A stretch of 34,973 bases of DNA, from assembly GCA_016939365.1 (NCBI GenBank), contig JAFGHD010000113.1, positions 1 through 34,973 on the forward strand, written 5' to 3'. A program made the position numbers and the translations under genes. Below the pieces are notes generated by a model, which saw only the letters and a program-made list of their open reading frames with translations, searched no databases and was not told the origin of the DNA. The stretch is from Bacteroidales bacterium (GTDB lineage: Bacteria; Bacteroidota; Bacteroidia; Bacteroidales; JAFGHD01). Below are positions 8,623-16,742 of this stretch, one piece after another (position 1 is the first letter of the stretch; each line of letters begins with the position of its first letter).

Positions 8623-9319
8623 GATAGAGCTGTATGGTGTTTTCCAGGCCGAAATAGAGGGCATCGGAAATGAGGGCATGCCCGATGGAAACCTCAAGGA
8701 GGCCGGGAATATTTGAAGCAAAATATCGAAGGTTCTCCAGATTGAGGTCATGACCGGCATTCAGCCCAAGTCCCGCCTCAACCGCAGTCCTGGCTGCCCT
8801 GACGTATGGCTCAATGGCGTGTTCCCTGTTCCTGGAGTATTGAGAAGCATATCGCTCCGTGTAAAGTTCCACCCGGTTGGCACCGATGGCGGCTGCATGC
8901 CTGATCATCCGGTCGTCCGTTTCGATGAAAAGTGAAGTCCTGATGTTGTATTCCTTGAATCCGGATAGTACATCCCTGAGGAAATCACTGTTACGAATGG
9001 TATCCCATCCTGCGTTTGAAGTCAGTGCATCCGGGAGGTCAGGCACTAAGGTCACCTGGTGGGGTCTGACCTCAAGCACCAGATTTATGAATTTCTGGGA
9101 GGGGTATCCTTCGATATTGTATTCGGAGTTTATCAGCGGTCTGATATCCCTGACATCCTGATACCTGATGTGCCGTTCATCCGGTCGTGGATGCACAGTA
9201 ATTCCCTGTGCACCAAATGCTTCGCAATCTCCTGCCGCCCGGACCACATCCGGGACATTTCCCCCCCGGGCATTTCGCAACGTTGCGATCTTGTTGATGT
9301 TCACACTAAGCCTGATCAT
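8600..9319 (-). CDS. pdxJ: Pyridoxine 5'-phosphate synthase PdxJ
   Basis: PdxJ condenses 3-amino-2-oxopropyl phosphate with 1-deoxyxylulose 5-phosphate to form pyridoxine 5'-phosphate in the DXP-dependent vitamin B6 pathway. The 239-residue length matches the family. Visible signatures are [17 protein letters not shown] (residues 4-20), the phosphate/substrate segment [13 protein letters not shown] (39-51), [16 protein letters not shown], and the C-terminal [14 protein letters not shown] and [15 protein letters not shown] 9319 gives the canonical N-terminus, and a GGAG lies a few bases upstream of it on the minus strand. It is a single minus-strand gene, convergent with and overlapping the O-antigen ligase gene. 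Confidence 0.96.
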   Translation of the reverse strand: MIRLSVNINKIATLRNARGGNVPDVVRAAGDCEAFGAQGITVHPRPDERHIRYQDVRDIRPLINSEYNIEGYPSQKFINLVLEVRPHQVTLVPDLPDALTSNAGWDTIRNSDFLRDVLSGFKEYNIRTSLFIETDDRMIRHAAAIGANRVELYTERYASQYSRNREHAIEPYVRAARTAVEAGLGLNAGHDLNLENLRYFASNIPGLLEVSIGHALISDALYFGLENTIQLYLRELRVG

Positions 9320-9570
9320 ATCTCCGATTTGCTGTAAAAATAAACAATCATATGTATTTCAGCATTCTCCAGATGATAAAGATCAGATAATCTCTTCAGT
9401 ACCGCCAAGTTTTCAACATACACTTCTTGATAATTACAAGGCAATTCAGATCATAACAGCTGGGCTTAAACAAGAGAGGCAATCATTTTTGGCCTAACCT
9501 TCTGTTTTACAGCTTTATAAATAATTCGTGATCGTATGGGATAAAAGTTTGCTGGTCAAAGGAAAGATCA

Positions 9571-9651
9571 TCAAACGAGGGAACTCGATATTTATCAGAT
9601 GAATATAAACATGAGCCTGTTGAATTCTTTACATATAATTTCAAACGAGGG
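9571..9651 (+). repeat. Direct repeat TCAAACGAGGG, copies 70 bp apart
   Basis: Identical 11-mers lie at 9571-9581 and 9641-9651. The centre-to-centre distance is 70 bp, close to seven helical turns at 10-10.5 bp. The second copy ends 14 bp upstream of the TATATTTG element. A paired activator or repressor site is possible. Confidence 0.5.
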
Positions 9652-9664
9652 TAATTTCTGATGT

Positions 9665-9672
9665 TATATTTG
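9665..9672 (+). promoter_or_regulatory. Candidate -7 promoter element of the SPOR-domain gene
   Basis: TATATTTG matches TAnnTTTG. It implies a transcript start near 9678-9680, after the first in-frame ATG (9661) but before ATG 9709. This supports 9709 as the translation start. No convincing -33 element is visible. Confidence 0.5.
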
Positions 9673-9708
9673 CTTATGCATAATGTATTGAAATCAAACC
9701 CAGGCCTT

Positions 9709-11466
9709 ATGAAGACGGGAGTGCGATTTGTTATGGGTTGGCTGTTGATATTGCTTCTCAGCCAGATCTATTCTTCCAGACTGCATGCACAATCATCCCT
9801 GAACTACAATTGGTATGTGAATGCCAATTCCGGGGTCGCCCAGGCGTATTGTGACCTGCAGGAGGAGAACAATCATATATCCAAACTCAGTGCCGAGACC
9901 AATATCGGTTATGGACTGAGGCTGGGCAGCTACATCAGCCCGGTCTTTGCGGCCCATACGCAATTCCTGAAGGCAAACCTTAAGGGGTCGAAGAAGTCAT
10001 CAGATGCTTACTTCGAAGCGGACCTCCTTGAGTTTCACCTGGGAGCCACAGTGAACCTGAGCAACCTCATTTTTGGGATCAACCATAACCGGAAGCTGGC
10101 TTTATATGGTACGACAGGTTTCGGGCTGAATTATTTCAGGTCAGAGGCACGGCGTCTTTCAAACGATAACCTGGTAAACAGCTATGGCTATACCAAAGAC
10201 CTGGAAGGCAAAAAGGATAACCGTCTGCAATGCTTCATCGCCCCGCTGGGATTGGGTGCCGACCTAAGGCTGGCAAAAAAATGGTATATGAATATAGAAA
10301 CCGTCCTTCGTCTCTCCGACAGCGATAAGGTCGATGCCATCGTCAGCGGAAAACGCAAGGATGCTTACTATTATACATCCCTGGGGTTGTCCTATAACTT
10401 CGGCAAGAAGAGCAAACGTGAGAGGATTGACGTACCTCAACCGGTCATTGCAGAGGTGGAAGAGGTCGATTCCATGCTCAATGAGAGGGTGGACCTGGTG
10501 TATGTGATCCCCGAGGATGTGACTTCCAATAGCGAGTTCACCCTGAAGTACATTATTCATAAAGGCTGTATCGATGGTTTCGGTGAACTCATGCAGATAC
10601 TCCCCATCGGCTTTGATGTGCTGGATACCGTCATCGATGACGCCCGGTTCGAATTCAGGAATTACACCCTCAATCTTTACTGGGATGTATTGCCTGAGGA
10701 CTCTGTTTTTGAGATCAGCTACAGGGTACATGTGAACGATGTGTATGGAAACCTTCCCATCACCAGTATCCTTTACTTTGACAGGACGGGAAAGGAATAC
10801 AAGTTCAAGCGCTCCATTTATATCGAGAAGCAGGCACCCGAAGAGATCGTGAGCGCAGACACCCTACCTGAGGAGCCACCCCCCGTTGTTGGGGATATCA
10901 TTGAATTCAAGGTTCAGGTCAGGGCTGCCTACAAGGCCAGGATTCCACTACAGAGGCTGGCAAACAAATACCATCTCAGGGATTCCATTCGTGAGGACTA
11001 CGTCGGCAACTGGTACCGTTATTCCGTAGGATCCTTCGCCACATATGCCCAAGCCAGAGAGTACCGGGATATCCTGCGCAGTGACAATAAAGTGCTGGAT
11101 GCCTTCGTGGTTGCCTTCAGAAACGGTGTAAGGCTTAATTCGCTGAGCGATCTGAAGGAACTTCCCCCGTCGCCCTTTCCTGAGCCCGCAACTGAATTCC
11201 AGGAAACAGGTATTGTATACCGGGTCCAGATTCTGGCGCTTCTTCACAACAGGGTGACCCCCGAAACCCTGCAGGAAATATTCGGGATCGACGAACAGAT
11301 CACTGAAGAATCATACGATTCATGGCGGAAATATACTGTGGGCCGGTTCACCTCCCTGGATGAAGCCAAACATATGCGGCAGAAGATGATCGGGGAGGGT
11401 ATCATGGATGCATTCATCGTGATCTACAAGGACGGCAAAAGAATTTCACCCGGAAATCCTATGTAA
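9709..11466 (+). CDS. Secreted SPOR-domain protein with N-terminal beta-barrel-like domain
   Basis: This 585-residue protein begins with a signal peptide (residues 1 to about 25, ending LHAQ). Residues about 30-235 look like a small outer-membrane-type beta-barrel with alternating hydrophobic strands, ending YYYTSLGLSYNFGKK. A middle beta-rich domain (about 250-380) contains YWDVLPEDSVFEISYRV. Two SPOR-like repeats close the protein: about 397-472 (FKVQVRAAYKA to DAFVVAFRNGVRL) and about 502-575 (YRVQILALLHN to DAFIVIYKDGKRI). SPOR domains bind denuded peptidoglycan glycan strands, so a periplasmic or envelope-anchoring role is likely. ATG 9709 is chosen because it begins the signal peptide and lies downstream of the -7 element. 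The gene ends at a strong terminator. Confidence 0.8.
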   Translation: MKTGVRFVMGWLLILLLSQIYSSRLHAQSSLNYNWYVNANSGVAQAYCDLQEENNHISKLSAETNIGYGLRLGSYISPVFAAHTQFLKANLKGSKKSSDAYFEADLLEFHLGATVNLSNLIFGINHNRKLALYGTTGFGLNYFRSEARRLSNDNLVNSYGYTKDLEGKKDNRLQCFIAPLGLGADLRLAKKWYMNIETVLRLSDSDKVDAIVSGKRKDAYYYTSLGLSYNFGKKSKRERIDVPQPVIAEVEEVDSMLNERVDLVYVIPEDVTSNSEFTLKYIIHKGCIDGFGELMQILPIGFDVLDTVIDDARFEFRNYTLNLYWDVLPEDSVFEISYRVHVNDVYGNLPITSILYFDRTGKEYKFKRSIYIEKQAPEEIVSADTLPEEPPPVVGDIIEFKVQVRAAYKARIPLQRLANKYHLRDSIREDYVGNWYRYSVGSFATYAQAREYRDILRSDNKVLDAFVVAFRNGVRLNSLSDLKELPPSPFPEPATEFQETGIVYRVQILALLHNRVTPETLQEIFGIDEQITEESYDSWRKYTVGRFTSLDEAKHMRQKMIGEGIMDAFIVIYKDGKRISPGNPM

Positions 11467-11490
11467 ACCTCAGGTGTGCTGCTCATGATT

Positions 11491-11538
11491 GGAGTCTCCG
11501 GCCAGGTCCAGGTCTTCAACCGGAGGCTCCTTTTTTTT
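11491..11538 (+). terminator. Rho-independent terminator after the SPOR-domain gene
   Basis: GGAGtCTCCGG (11491-11501) pairs with CCGGAGgCTCC (11520-11530), with one internal mismatch, and eight T residues follow (11531-11538). The T tract runs into the stop codon of convergent rtcB (11537-11539). The minus-strand flank is not T-rich, so it should work for the + transcript. Confidence 0.85.
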
Positions 11539-13009
11539 ATCTCCATTTTTCCGGATCAGCCATTCTGACGATCCGGGGGGTGAATCTGGCCAGCACCTCT
11601 ACCAGGTTCTTCTGAAAGGCCATCACCTGGTCGATGTCTTTATACACCACGGGACATTCATCCACATGACCTCCAATAAGTTCAATTCCGGCCTGCCGGA
11701 TCATGTTTTCCATTGCCTTCCTTGAGATGGTTTTGACCGCCTTGCTGCGTGACACCTGCCTGCCTGCCCCGTGCGATGCGGAAGACAATGAGGATGGTTC
11801 TCCCTTTCCCCGGACCACATACCCCGGGTGGGTCATGGAGCCGGGAATGATCCCGACATCAAGGATCCCTGCAGGGGTGGCACCCTTCCTGTGCACGATG
11901 ACTTCGGTACCATCTTCCAGAACCTCATTCCACGCAAAGTTGTGGTGATTCTCTATCATTACCTCAGGTTCCCATCCCAGTGCGCGGGATATCTTGCGGT
12001 GTATCTTATGATGATTGTCAGAAGCATAAAGACCGGCAAGGTTCATGGCGATCCAGTATTCCGCTCCAGATTCACTTTCCAGCCCGAGCCATGCCAGATG
12101 GCGCATCCGGGCAGGCAGACGGATCCGCTCCATGGCGATCCCCGAGTAGACCTCCGCCACCCGGGCTCCGAAACCCCTTGAGCCGGAATGGCTCAACAGG
12201 GCAATATATGTACCGGCTCTCAATCCGGAGGAGGGATCTGATTTACGGACTTCAAGTATCCCCCATTCCACAAAATGGTTCCCAGCTCCTGAAGTGCCGT
12301 GCTGCCGGTAGGCCATATCCTTCAGATCCCTGATCACTTGTGTTGAGGACCACTCCTGCCTGTCAAACAAACCGGTATCATCATGTGCATCCGTTTCCCC
12401 ACCGATACCGAATACGGTATGATCCTGAAGGGACCGCCGAAGTTTCTCCCTCTCCTTTGTGAGCATGTCCGGGGAAAGGGGAAAGACCGACATACACATC
12501 CGGCAGGCGATATCGACCCCTACGGCATACGGGATAACAACATCATTGAGGGTAGCCAGCACACCACCGATGGGAAGGCCATAGCCGACATGTGCATCCG
12601 GCATAAGAGCCCCCGCGACCGTCACCGGAAGACGCATGGCATGATCCATCTGGTCTATTGCCTCCCCGTCGATCTGTTCCCTGCCGAATATTTTATAATA
12701 CAAAGGCTCACGGCGCACGACCACCTCCTCTGCAGGAAAAGCTTCGGATATGACATAAAAACCGGACTTCGCGGGTTCGGTCCCTGATGTGATGACGCTC
12801 CCGGCCAGCGAACAGAAAGGCTCCCCCCTGTCAAGAAAAGATTCCGGACTCCTGAGAAGCTCATCAAAAAGATGCAATACTGCCTCCTTCGCCCAACCTT
12901 CCTTCCTCATCAAATCCTTTCCGGCCTTGCCGAACATCCGGATCAGCCGGAGATCATTCAATCCCAGCCGCCGGTGATCATCCCCCGTGATCTTATCCCT
13001 TCCCATCAT
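11537..13009 (-). CDS. rtcB: RtcB-family RNA ligase
   Basis: RtcB joins 2',3'-cyclic-phosphate or 3'-phosphate RNA ends to 5'-OH ends using GTP and Mn2+, in RNA repair or tRNA/rRNA healing. All key positions of the family can be read: D166 and C169 (GVDIACRM), H245 (GTSGAGNHF), H274 (HSGSRG), H356 (NHHN), the HRKGATPA motif (373-380), GSMTHPGY and the guanylated histidine H413 in SHGAGR. At 490 residues it is of normal length. The metal-site motif is DIACRM rather than the textbook DIGCGM, pointing to a distinct subfamily. No archease gene is adjacent. The start is ATG 13009, with ATG 13006 equally possible. It is divergent from mfd. Confidence 0.92.
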   Translation of the reverse strand: MMGRDKITGDDHRRLGLNDLRLIRMFGKAGKDLMRKEGWAKEAVLHLFDELLRSPESFLDRGEPFCSLAGSVITSGTEPAKSGFYVISEAFPAEEVVVRREPLYYKIFGREQIDGEAIDQMDHAMRLPVTVAGALMPDAHVGYGLPIGGVLATLNDVVIPYAVGVDIACRMCMSVFPLSPDMLTKEREKLRRSLQDHTVFGIGGETDAHDDTGLFDRQEWSSTQVIRDLKDMAYRQHGTSGAGNHFVEWGILEVRKSDPSSGLRAGTYIALLSHSGSRGFGARVAEVYSGIAMERIRLPARMRHLAWLGLESESGAEYWIAMNLAGLYASDNHHKIHRKISRALGWEPEVMIENHHNFAWNEVLEDGTEVIVHRKGATPAGILDVGIIPGSMTHPGYVVRGKGEPSSLSSASHGAGRQVSRSKAVKTISRKAMENMIRQAGIELIGGHVDECPVVYKDIDQVMAFQKNLVEVLARFTPRIVRMADPEKWR

Positions 13010-13119
13010 TCCAGAATCATAAACCGGCTCTGAACAAATTCAGGCCAGTGGGGTTTTAATTTCGTTGGTCATTTTCTCATCTGCATAAAACACCTGGCAA
13101 CGGAACAACGTTTTAACCC

Positions 13120-13140
13120 TTAACATTCCTGAAATGTTAA
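13120..13140. promoter_or_regulatory. Perfect 8+8 bp palindrome between rtcB and mfd
   Basis: TTAACATT (13120-13127) and AATGTTAA (13133-13140) form a perfect dyad with a 5-bp spacer. No T tract follows, and it lies in the shared upstream region of two divergent genes, so an operator is more likely than a terminator. Confidence 0.5.
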
Positions 13141-13226
13141 TGGAAAAACGGAATCTACGCCCATTTTTCATCATACCCACCAGGAGTATAAGATATTATT
13201 AAAGATACAAAAAAGAAGGAATACAA

Positions 13227-13234
13227 TAACTTTG
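13227..13234 (+). promoter_or_regulatory. Candidate -7 promoter element of mfd
   Basis: TAACTTTG matches TAnnTTTG and would place transcription start near 13241, giving a leader of about 54 nt before the mfd ATG. No clear -33 element is visible. Confidence 0.45.
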
Positions 13235-13294
13235 ATGCCTTGATCAAACTGCTGTGAAACGGAGGATCATCCCTTCATCCGTTATTGCGCCGGC

Positions 13295-16200
13295 ATGAGG
13301 GCGGAAGATTTGATCGGAGTCTACGGGCAGGACAGCCGAACCAGGCTGTTGCTCAACCACCTGGAGGTACTCGGCGATTACCGGGCACATCTTGGCGGAC
13401 TGATCGGGTCTTCCCGTGCCGTGATTGTCGCCGCCGCCTTTCAGGCAATGGACTTCAGCCATTTCATCATCGCAACCGACCGGGAAGCCGCCGCCTATCT
13501 TTTCAACGACCTTGAGAACTTCTTCGGGGAAAAAGAACTGGCATTCTTCAAGAAGAAAGTACTTTTCTTTCCCTCCTCATTCCGGAGGGAGTTCGATCTG
13601 TCGTCCACCGACAACATCAGCGTTCTGATGCGCACGGAAGTACTCAAACGCACAGATTCCGGAAACAGGAAAAGCATCATCGTAACCTACCCTGAAGCCC
13701 TGGCGGAAATGGTGGTCCGTAAAACCTTCATCAGCAAGAACACCTTCAGGGTAAAGGAGGGCGATCTGCTGTCACTGGACACCCTGGCCGATTATCTGAT
13801 CGACCATCATTTCTCCCGGGTTGATTTCGTGTATGAGCCGGGTCAGTTCTCCATCAGGGGCGGTATCGTGGATGTCTTCTCTTACACCAATGACCTGCCC
13901 TACCGGATCGAGTTCGGACCCGATGCAGTGGCTTCCCTGCGTTCTTTCAATCCTTCAGATCAGCTTTCCGTTGACCGGCTGTCACACGTCACCCTGGTTC
14001 CCAACATACAGGATCGAAGGATGTCTGAAAAAATGGAGCCCCTGCTCGCACATCTGCCGGAACAGTCGGTTCTGTGGATGGATGAACCGGAATTTATCGG
14101 GCAACGGATCGATCAGATGTTTGGGGTAGCGGCAAAGGAAACGGGGGTTGAGGAACAGGATCCTTTACTCGATGCGGATTCGATGTTCATGAAATCTGAT
14201 GCCTTCCTCTCCCGGATTGAGAATTTCCCGTTGGTAGAATGGGGCACCAGACCCAGCTACGAAAACGCAGAGCGGTTCCACTTCAGCCAGGAACCCCAGC
14301 CGGATTTCCACAAGAACTTCGAACTCCTGATCGAAAATCTCAGCGACAATTCCGGCAGGGGGATCACGAACCTGATCTTTTCAGACAATCCGAACCAGTT
14401 AAAGCGTATCCACGCTATTTTCGAGGACCACCACGCATCCTACCGCATGGAACGGAAATTCAGCTACGATGTGGTCAGTATCTCGATCCACGAGGGTTTT
14501 GTTGACCCCCAGGCCGGGGTGGCGTGCTACACCGACCATCAGATTTTCGACAGGTACCACAAATTCTTCCTTCATGAGCGCTATTCGGCCAAGGAGGCCA
14601 TCTCCATCAGGGAGCTCTATGACCTGAAACCCGGCGACTGGGTTACCCATATCGATCATGGTGTAGGCCGGTTTGACGGTCTGGAAAAGATCGTGAACAA
14701 CGGCAGGGAGCAGGAGGCCATACGGCTGATTTATGAAAACGATGACCTCCTTTACATCAGCATCCACTCCCTCCACCGGATATCGAAATACACCGGCAAG
14801 GAGGGCACTGTGCCGAGGCTGAGCAGGTTGGGATCCAATGCCTGGAACAGGCTGAAGGAAAAGACCAAAAAGAGGGTTAAGGATATCGCCAAGGATCTGA
14901 TCCACCTGTATGCCAAGAGGAAGCAAACGGAGGGATTTGGCTTTACCCCCGATACCTACCTGCAGCATGAACTGGAGGCCTCATTCATGTACGAAGACAC
15001 CCCGGATCAGGTGCGGGCAACGCAGGAGGTCAAGGAAGACATGGAAGCTTCCCATCCGATGGACCGGCTGATATGCGGTGATGTAGGGTTCGGGAAAACC
15101 GAAATAGCCGTACGTGCGGCATTCAAGGCGGTGGCTGACAGTAAGCAGGTGGCCATTCTGGTTCCCACAACCATCCTCGCCCTCCAGCACTACAAGACCT
15201 TTCTCTCAAGATTGCAGGAATTCCCGTGTAAGGTTGAGTATATCAACAGATTCAGGAGCAAAAAGGATCAGACTGCAGTACTGAAAGGGCTTACTGATGG
15301 AACGGTCGACATACTGATCGGGACTCACCGTATCATCAGCAAGGACGTCAAATTCAAGGACCTGGGTCTCCTGATCATTGACGAGGAACAAAAATTCGGT
15401 GTGGCTGCCAAGGAGCGGCTGAAACATCTGAAAGTCAATGTGGACACCCTTACCCTGACGGCGACACCGATCCCACGCACCCTGCAGTTCTCACTGATGT
15501 CAGCCCGTGACCTTTCGATTTTAAGGACACCACCCCCCAACAGGTATCCCATTCAAACCGAAGTCAGGATTTTTGATGAGGAACTGATTGGGCAGGCGAT
15601 CCGCTTCGAGGCCGACCGGGGAGGCCAGGTCTTCTTCGTTCACAATAAGATTCAGAATATTGCCGAAGTGGCGGATCTGATACGACGGATCGCACCAGAC
15701 CTGAGAATCGCTGTTGGGCACGGGCAGATGGAGGGTCAAAGCCTGGAAAAGGTGATGACCGATTTCATCGAGGGCCAGTACGATGTCCTGGTATCCACCA
15801 CCATTATCGAATCCGGGCTCGACATACCTAACGTCAACACCATCATCATCAATGAGGCACATCATTACGGGCTGAGTGACCTTCATCAGCTCCGTGGCAG
15901 GGTGGGCAGATCCAACCGCAAAGCGTTCTGTTACCTGCTGACTCCGCCCCTCGCGACGCTCACCGACGAAGCCCGGAAACGGCTCAGAACCCTTGAGGAA
16001 TTCTCCGCCCTGGGGAGTGGATTCAACATTGCCATGCGCGACCTCGATATCCGGGGGGCAGGTAACCTTCTCGGCGCCGAACAAAGTGGATTCATTTCCG
16101 AGATCGGATTTGAGATGTATCACAAGATTCTGGACGAAGCCATCCGGGAACTCAAGGAAACCGAATTCAGGGAGCTGTTCCGGATGGAACGCGAAAAGGA

Positions 16201-16663
16201 GTTCATCAGGGAATGTCAGATAGAGACTGACCTTTCCATCCTCATCACCGACGATTATGTGACAAGCATCACTGAGAGGTTATCGTTGTACAAGGAGCTG
16301 GACAGTATCAGCTCGGAGGAGGAGCTCGTGAGGTTCAGCAATCGTCTGACCGACAGGTTCGGGCCGATGCCTTCCCAGACCATCGAACTGATCGATGCCA
16401 TAAGATTGAGGTGGAGGGCAAAAGAACTGGGATTTGAAAAGATTGTGCTGAAAAATGAACGGTTTGTCGGTTACTTTATCCCGGATCCCGAATCCCCCTA
16501 TTTCCAGTCTGAACGTTTCATGCAGATCATCCGCTACATTCAGGCTCATCCACAGGTATGCCGCATGAAGGAGGCCCGGGAAAAACTGGCGCTGACGATA
16601 TTCAAGGTCACAGCAGTGGGAGATGCGCTGAAAATTCTTGAAGAAATACGGACGTTTCGCTGA
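13295..16663 (+). CDS. mfd: Transcription-repair coupling factor Mfd
   Basis: Mfd is the ATP-driven translocase that removes RNA polymerase stalled at lesions and recruits UvrA/UvrB. At 1122 residues it is full length for the family. Domain order: UvrB-homology region (to about residue 330); CarD-like RNA-polymerase-interacting domain (about 440-510, LKPGDWVTHIDHGVGRFDGL); translocase with Walker A GDVGFGKTE (595-603, K601), the DEEQ box (696-699) and HQLRGRVGRS; and a C-terminal TRCF domain. ATG 13295 begins MRAEDLIGVYG, a normal N-terminus, and follows a candidate promoter. It is monocistronic, convergent with the PpiD-like gene and divergent from rtcB. Confidence 0.97.
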   Translation: MRAEDLIGVYGQDSRTRLLLNHLEVLGDYRAHLGGLIGSSRAVIVAAAFQAMDFSHFIIATDREAAAYLFNDLENFFGEKELAFFKKKVLFFPSSFRREFDLSSTDNISVLMRTEVLKRTDSGNRKSIIVTYPEALAEMVVRKTFISKNTFRVKEGDLLSLDTLADYLIDHHFSRVDFVYEPGQFSIRGGIVDVFSYTNDLPYRIEFGPDAVASLRSFNPSDQLSVDRLSHVTLVPNIQDRRMSEKMEPLLAHLPEQSVLWMDEPEFIGQRIDQMFGVAAKETGVEEQDPLLDADSMFMKSDAFLSRIENFPLVEWGTRPSYENAERFHFSQEPQPDFHKNFELLIENLSDNSGRGITNLIFSDNPNQLKRIHAIFEDHHASYRMERKFSYDVVSISIHEGFVDPQAGVACYTDHQIFDRYHKFFLHERYSAKEAISIRELYDLKPGDWVTHIDHGVGRFDGLEKIVNNGREQEAIRLIYENDDLLYISIHSLHRISKYTGKEGTVPRLSRLGSNAWNRLKEKTKKRVKDIAKDLIHLYAKRKQTEGFGFTPDTYLQHELEASFMYEDTPDQVRATQEVKEDMEASHPMDRLICGDVGFGKTEIAVRAAFKAVADSKQVAILVPTTILALQHYKTFLSRLQEFPCKVEYINRFRSKKDQTAVLKGLTDGTVDILIGTHRIISKDVKFKDLGLLIIDEEQKFGVAAKERLKHLKVNVDTLTLTATPIPRTLQFSLMSARDLSILRTPPPNRYPIQTEVRIFDEELIGQAIRFEADRGGQVFFVHNKIQNIAEVADLIRRIAPDLRIAVGHGQMEGQSLEKVMTDFIEGQYDVLVSTTIIESGLDIPNVNTIIINEAHHYGLSDLHQLRGRVGRSNRKAFCYLLTPPLATLTDEARKRLRTLEEFSALGSGFNIAMRDLDIRGAGNLLGAEQSGFISEIGFEMYHKILDEAIRELKETEFRELFRMEREKEFIRECQIETDLSILITDDYVTSITERLSLYKELDSISSEEELVRFSNRLTDRFGPMPSQTIELIDAIRLRWRAKELGFEKIVLKNERFVGYFIPDPESPYFQSERFMQIIRYIQAHPQVCRMKEAREKLALTIFKVTAVGDALKILEEIRTFR

Positions 16664-16742
16664 TACTGAAACCCTCAGACAGAAAATACAATCCCCCACC
16701 GGAAAAAATAATCCACATTCAGGCTACCCTCACCGGACAGGC

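Larger units (their letters stand above)
9320..9708. other. Intergenic region with 11-bp direct repeat and promoter-like element
   Basis: This 389-bp AT-rich stretch lies between divergent pdxJ and the SPOR-domain gene. I see no credible coding sequence or RNA gene. It contains TCAAACGAGGG twice (9571-9581 and 9641-9651) and a -7-like element near its right end. Confidence 0.6.

Noticed and set aside
9168-9497. Plus-strand 109-codon frame running from pdxJ antisense into the intergenic region
   Set aside because: Most of it mirrors pdxJ, and there is no start context or motif.
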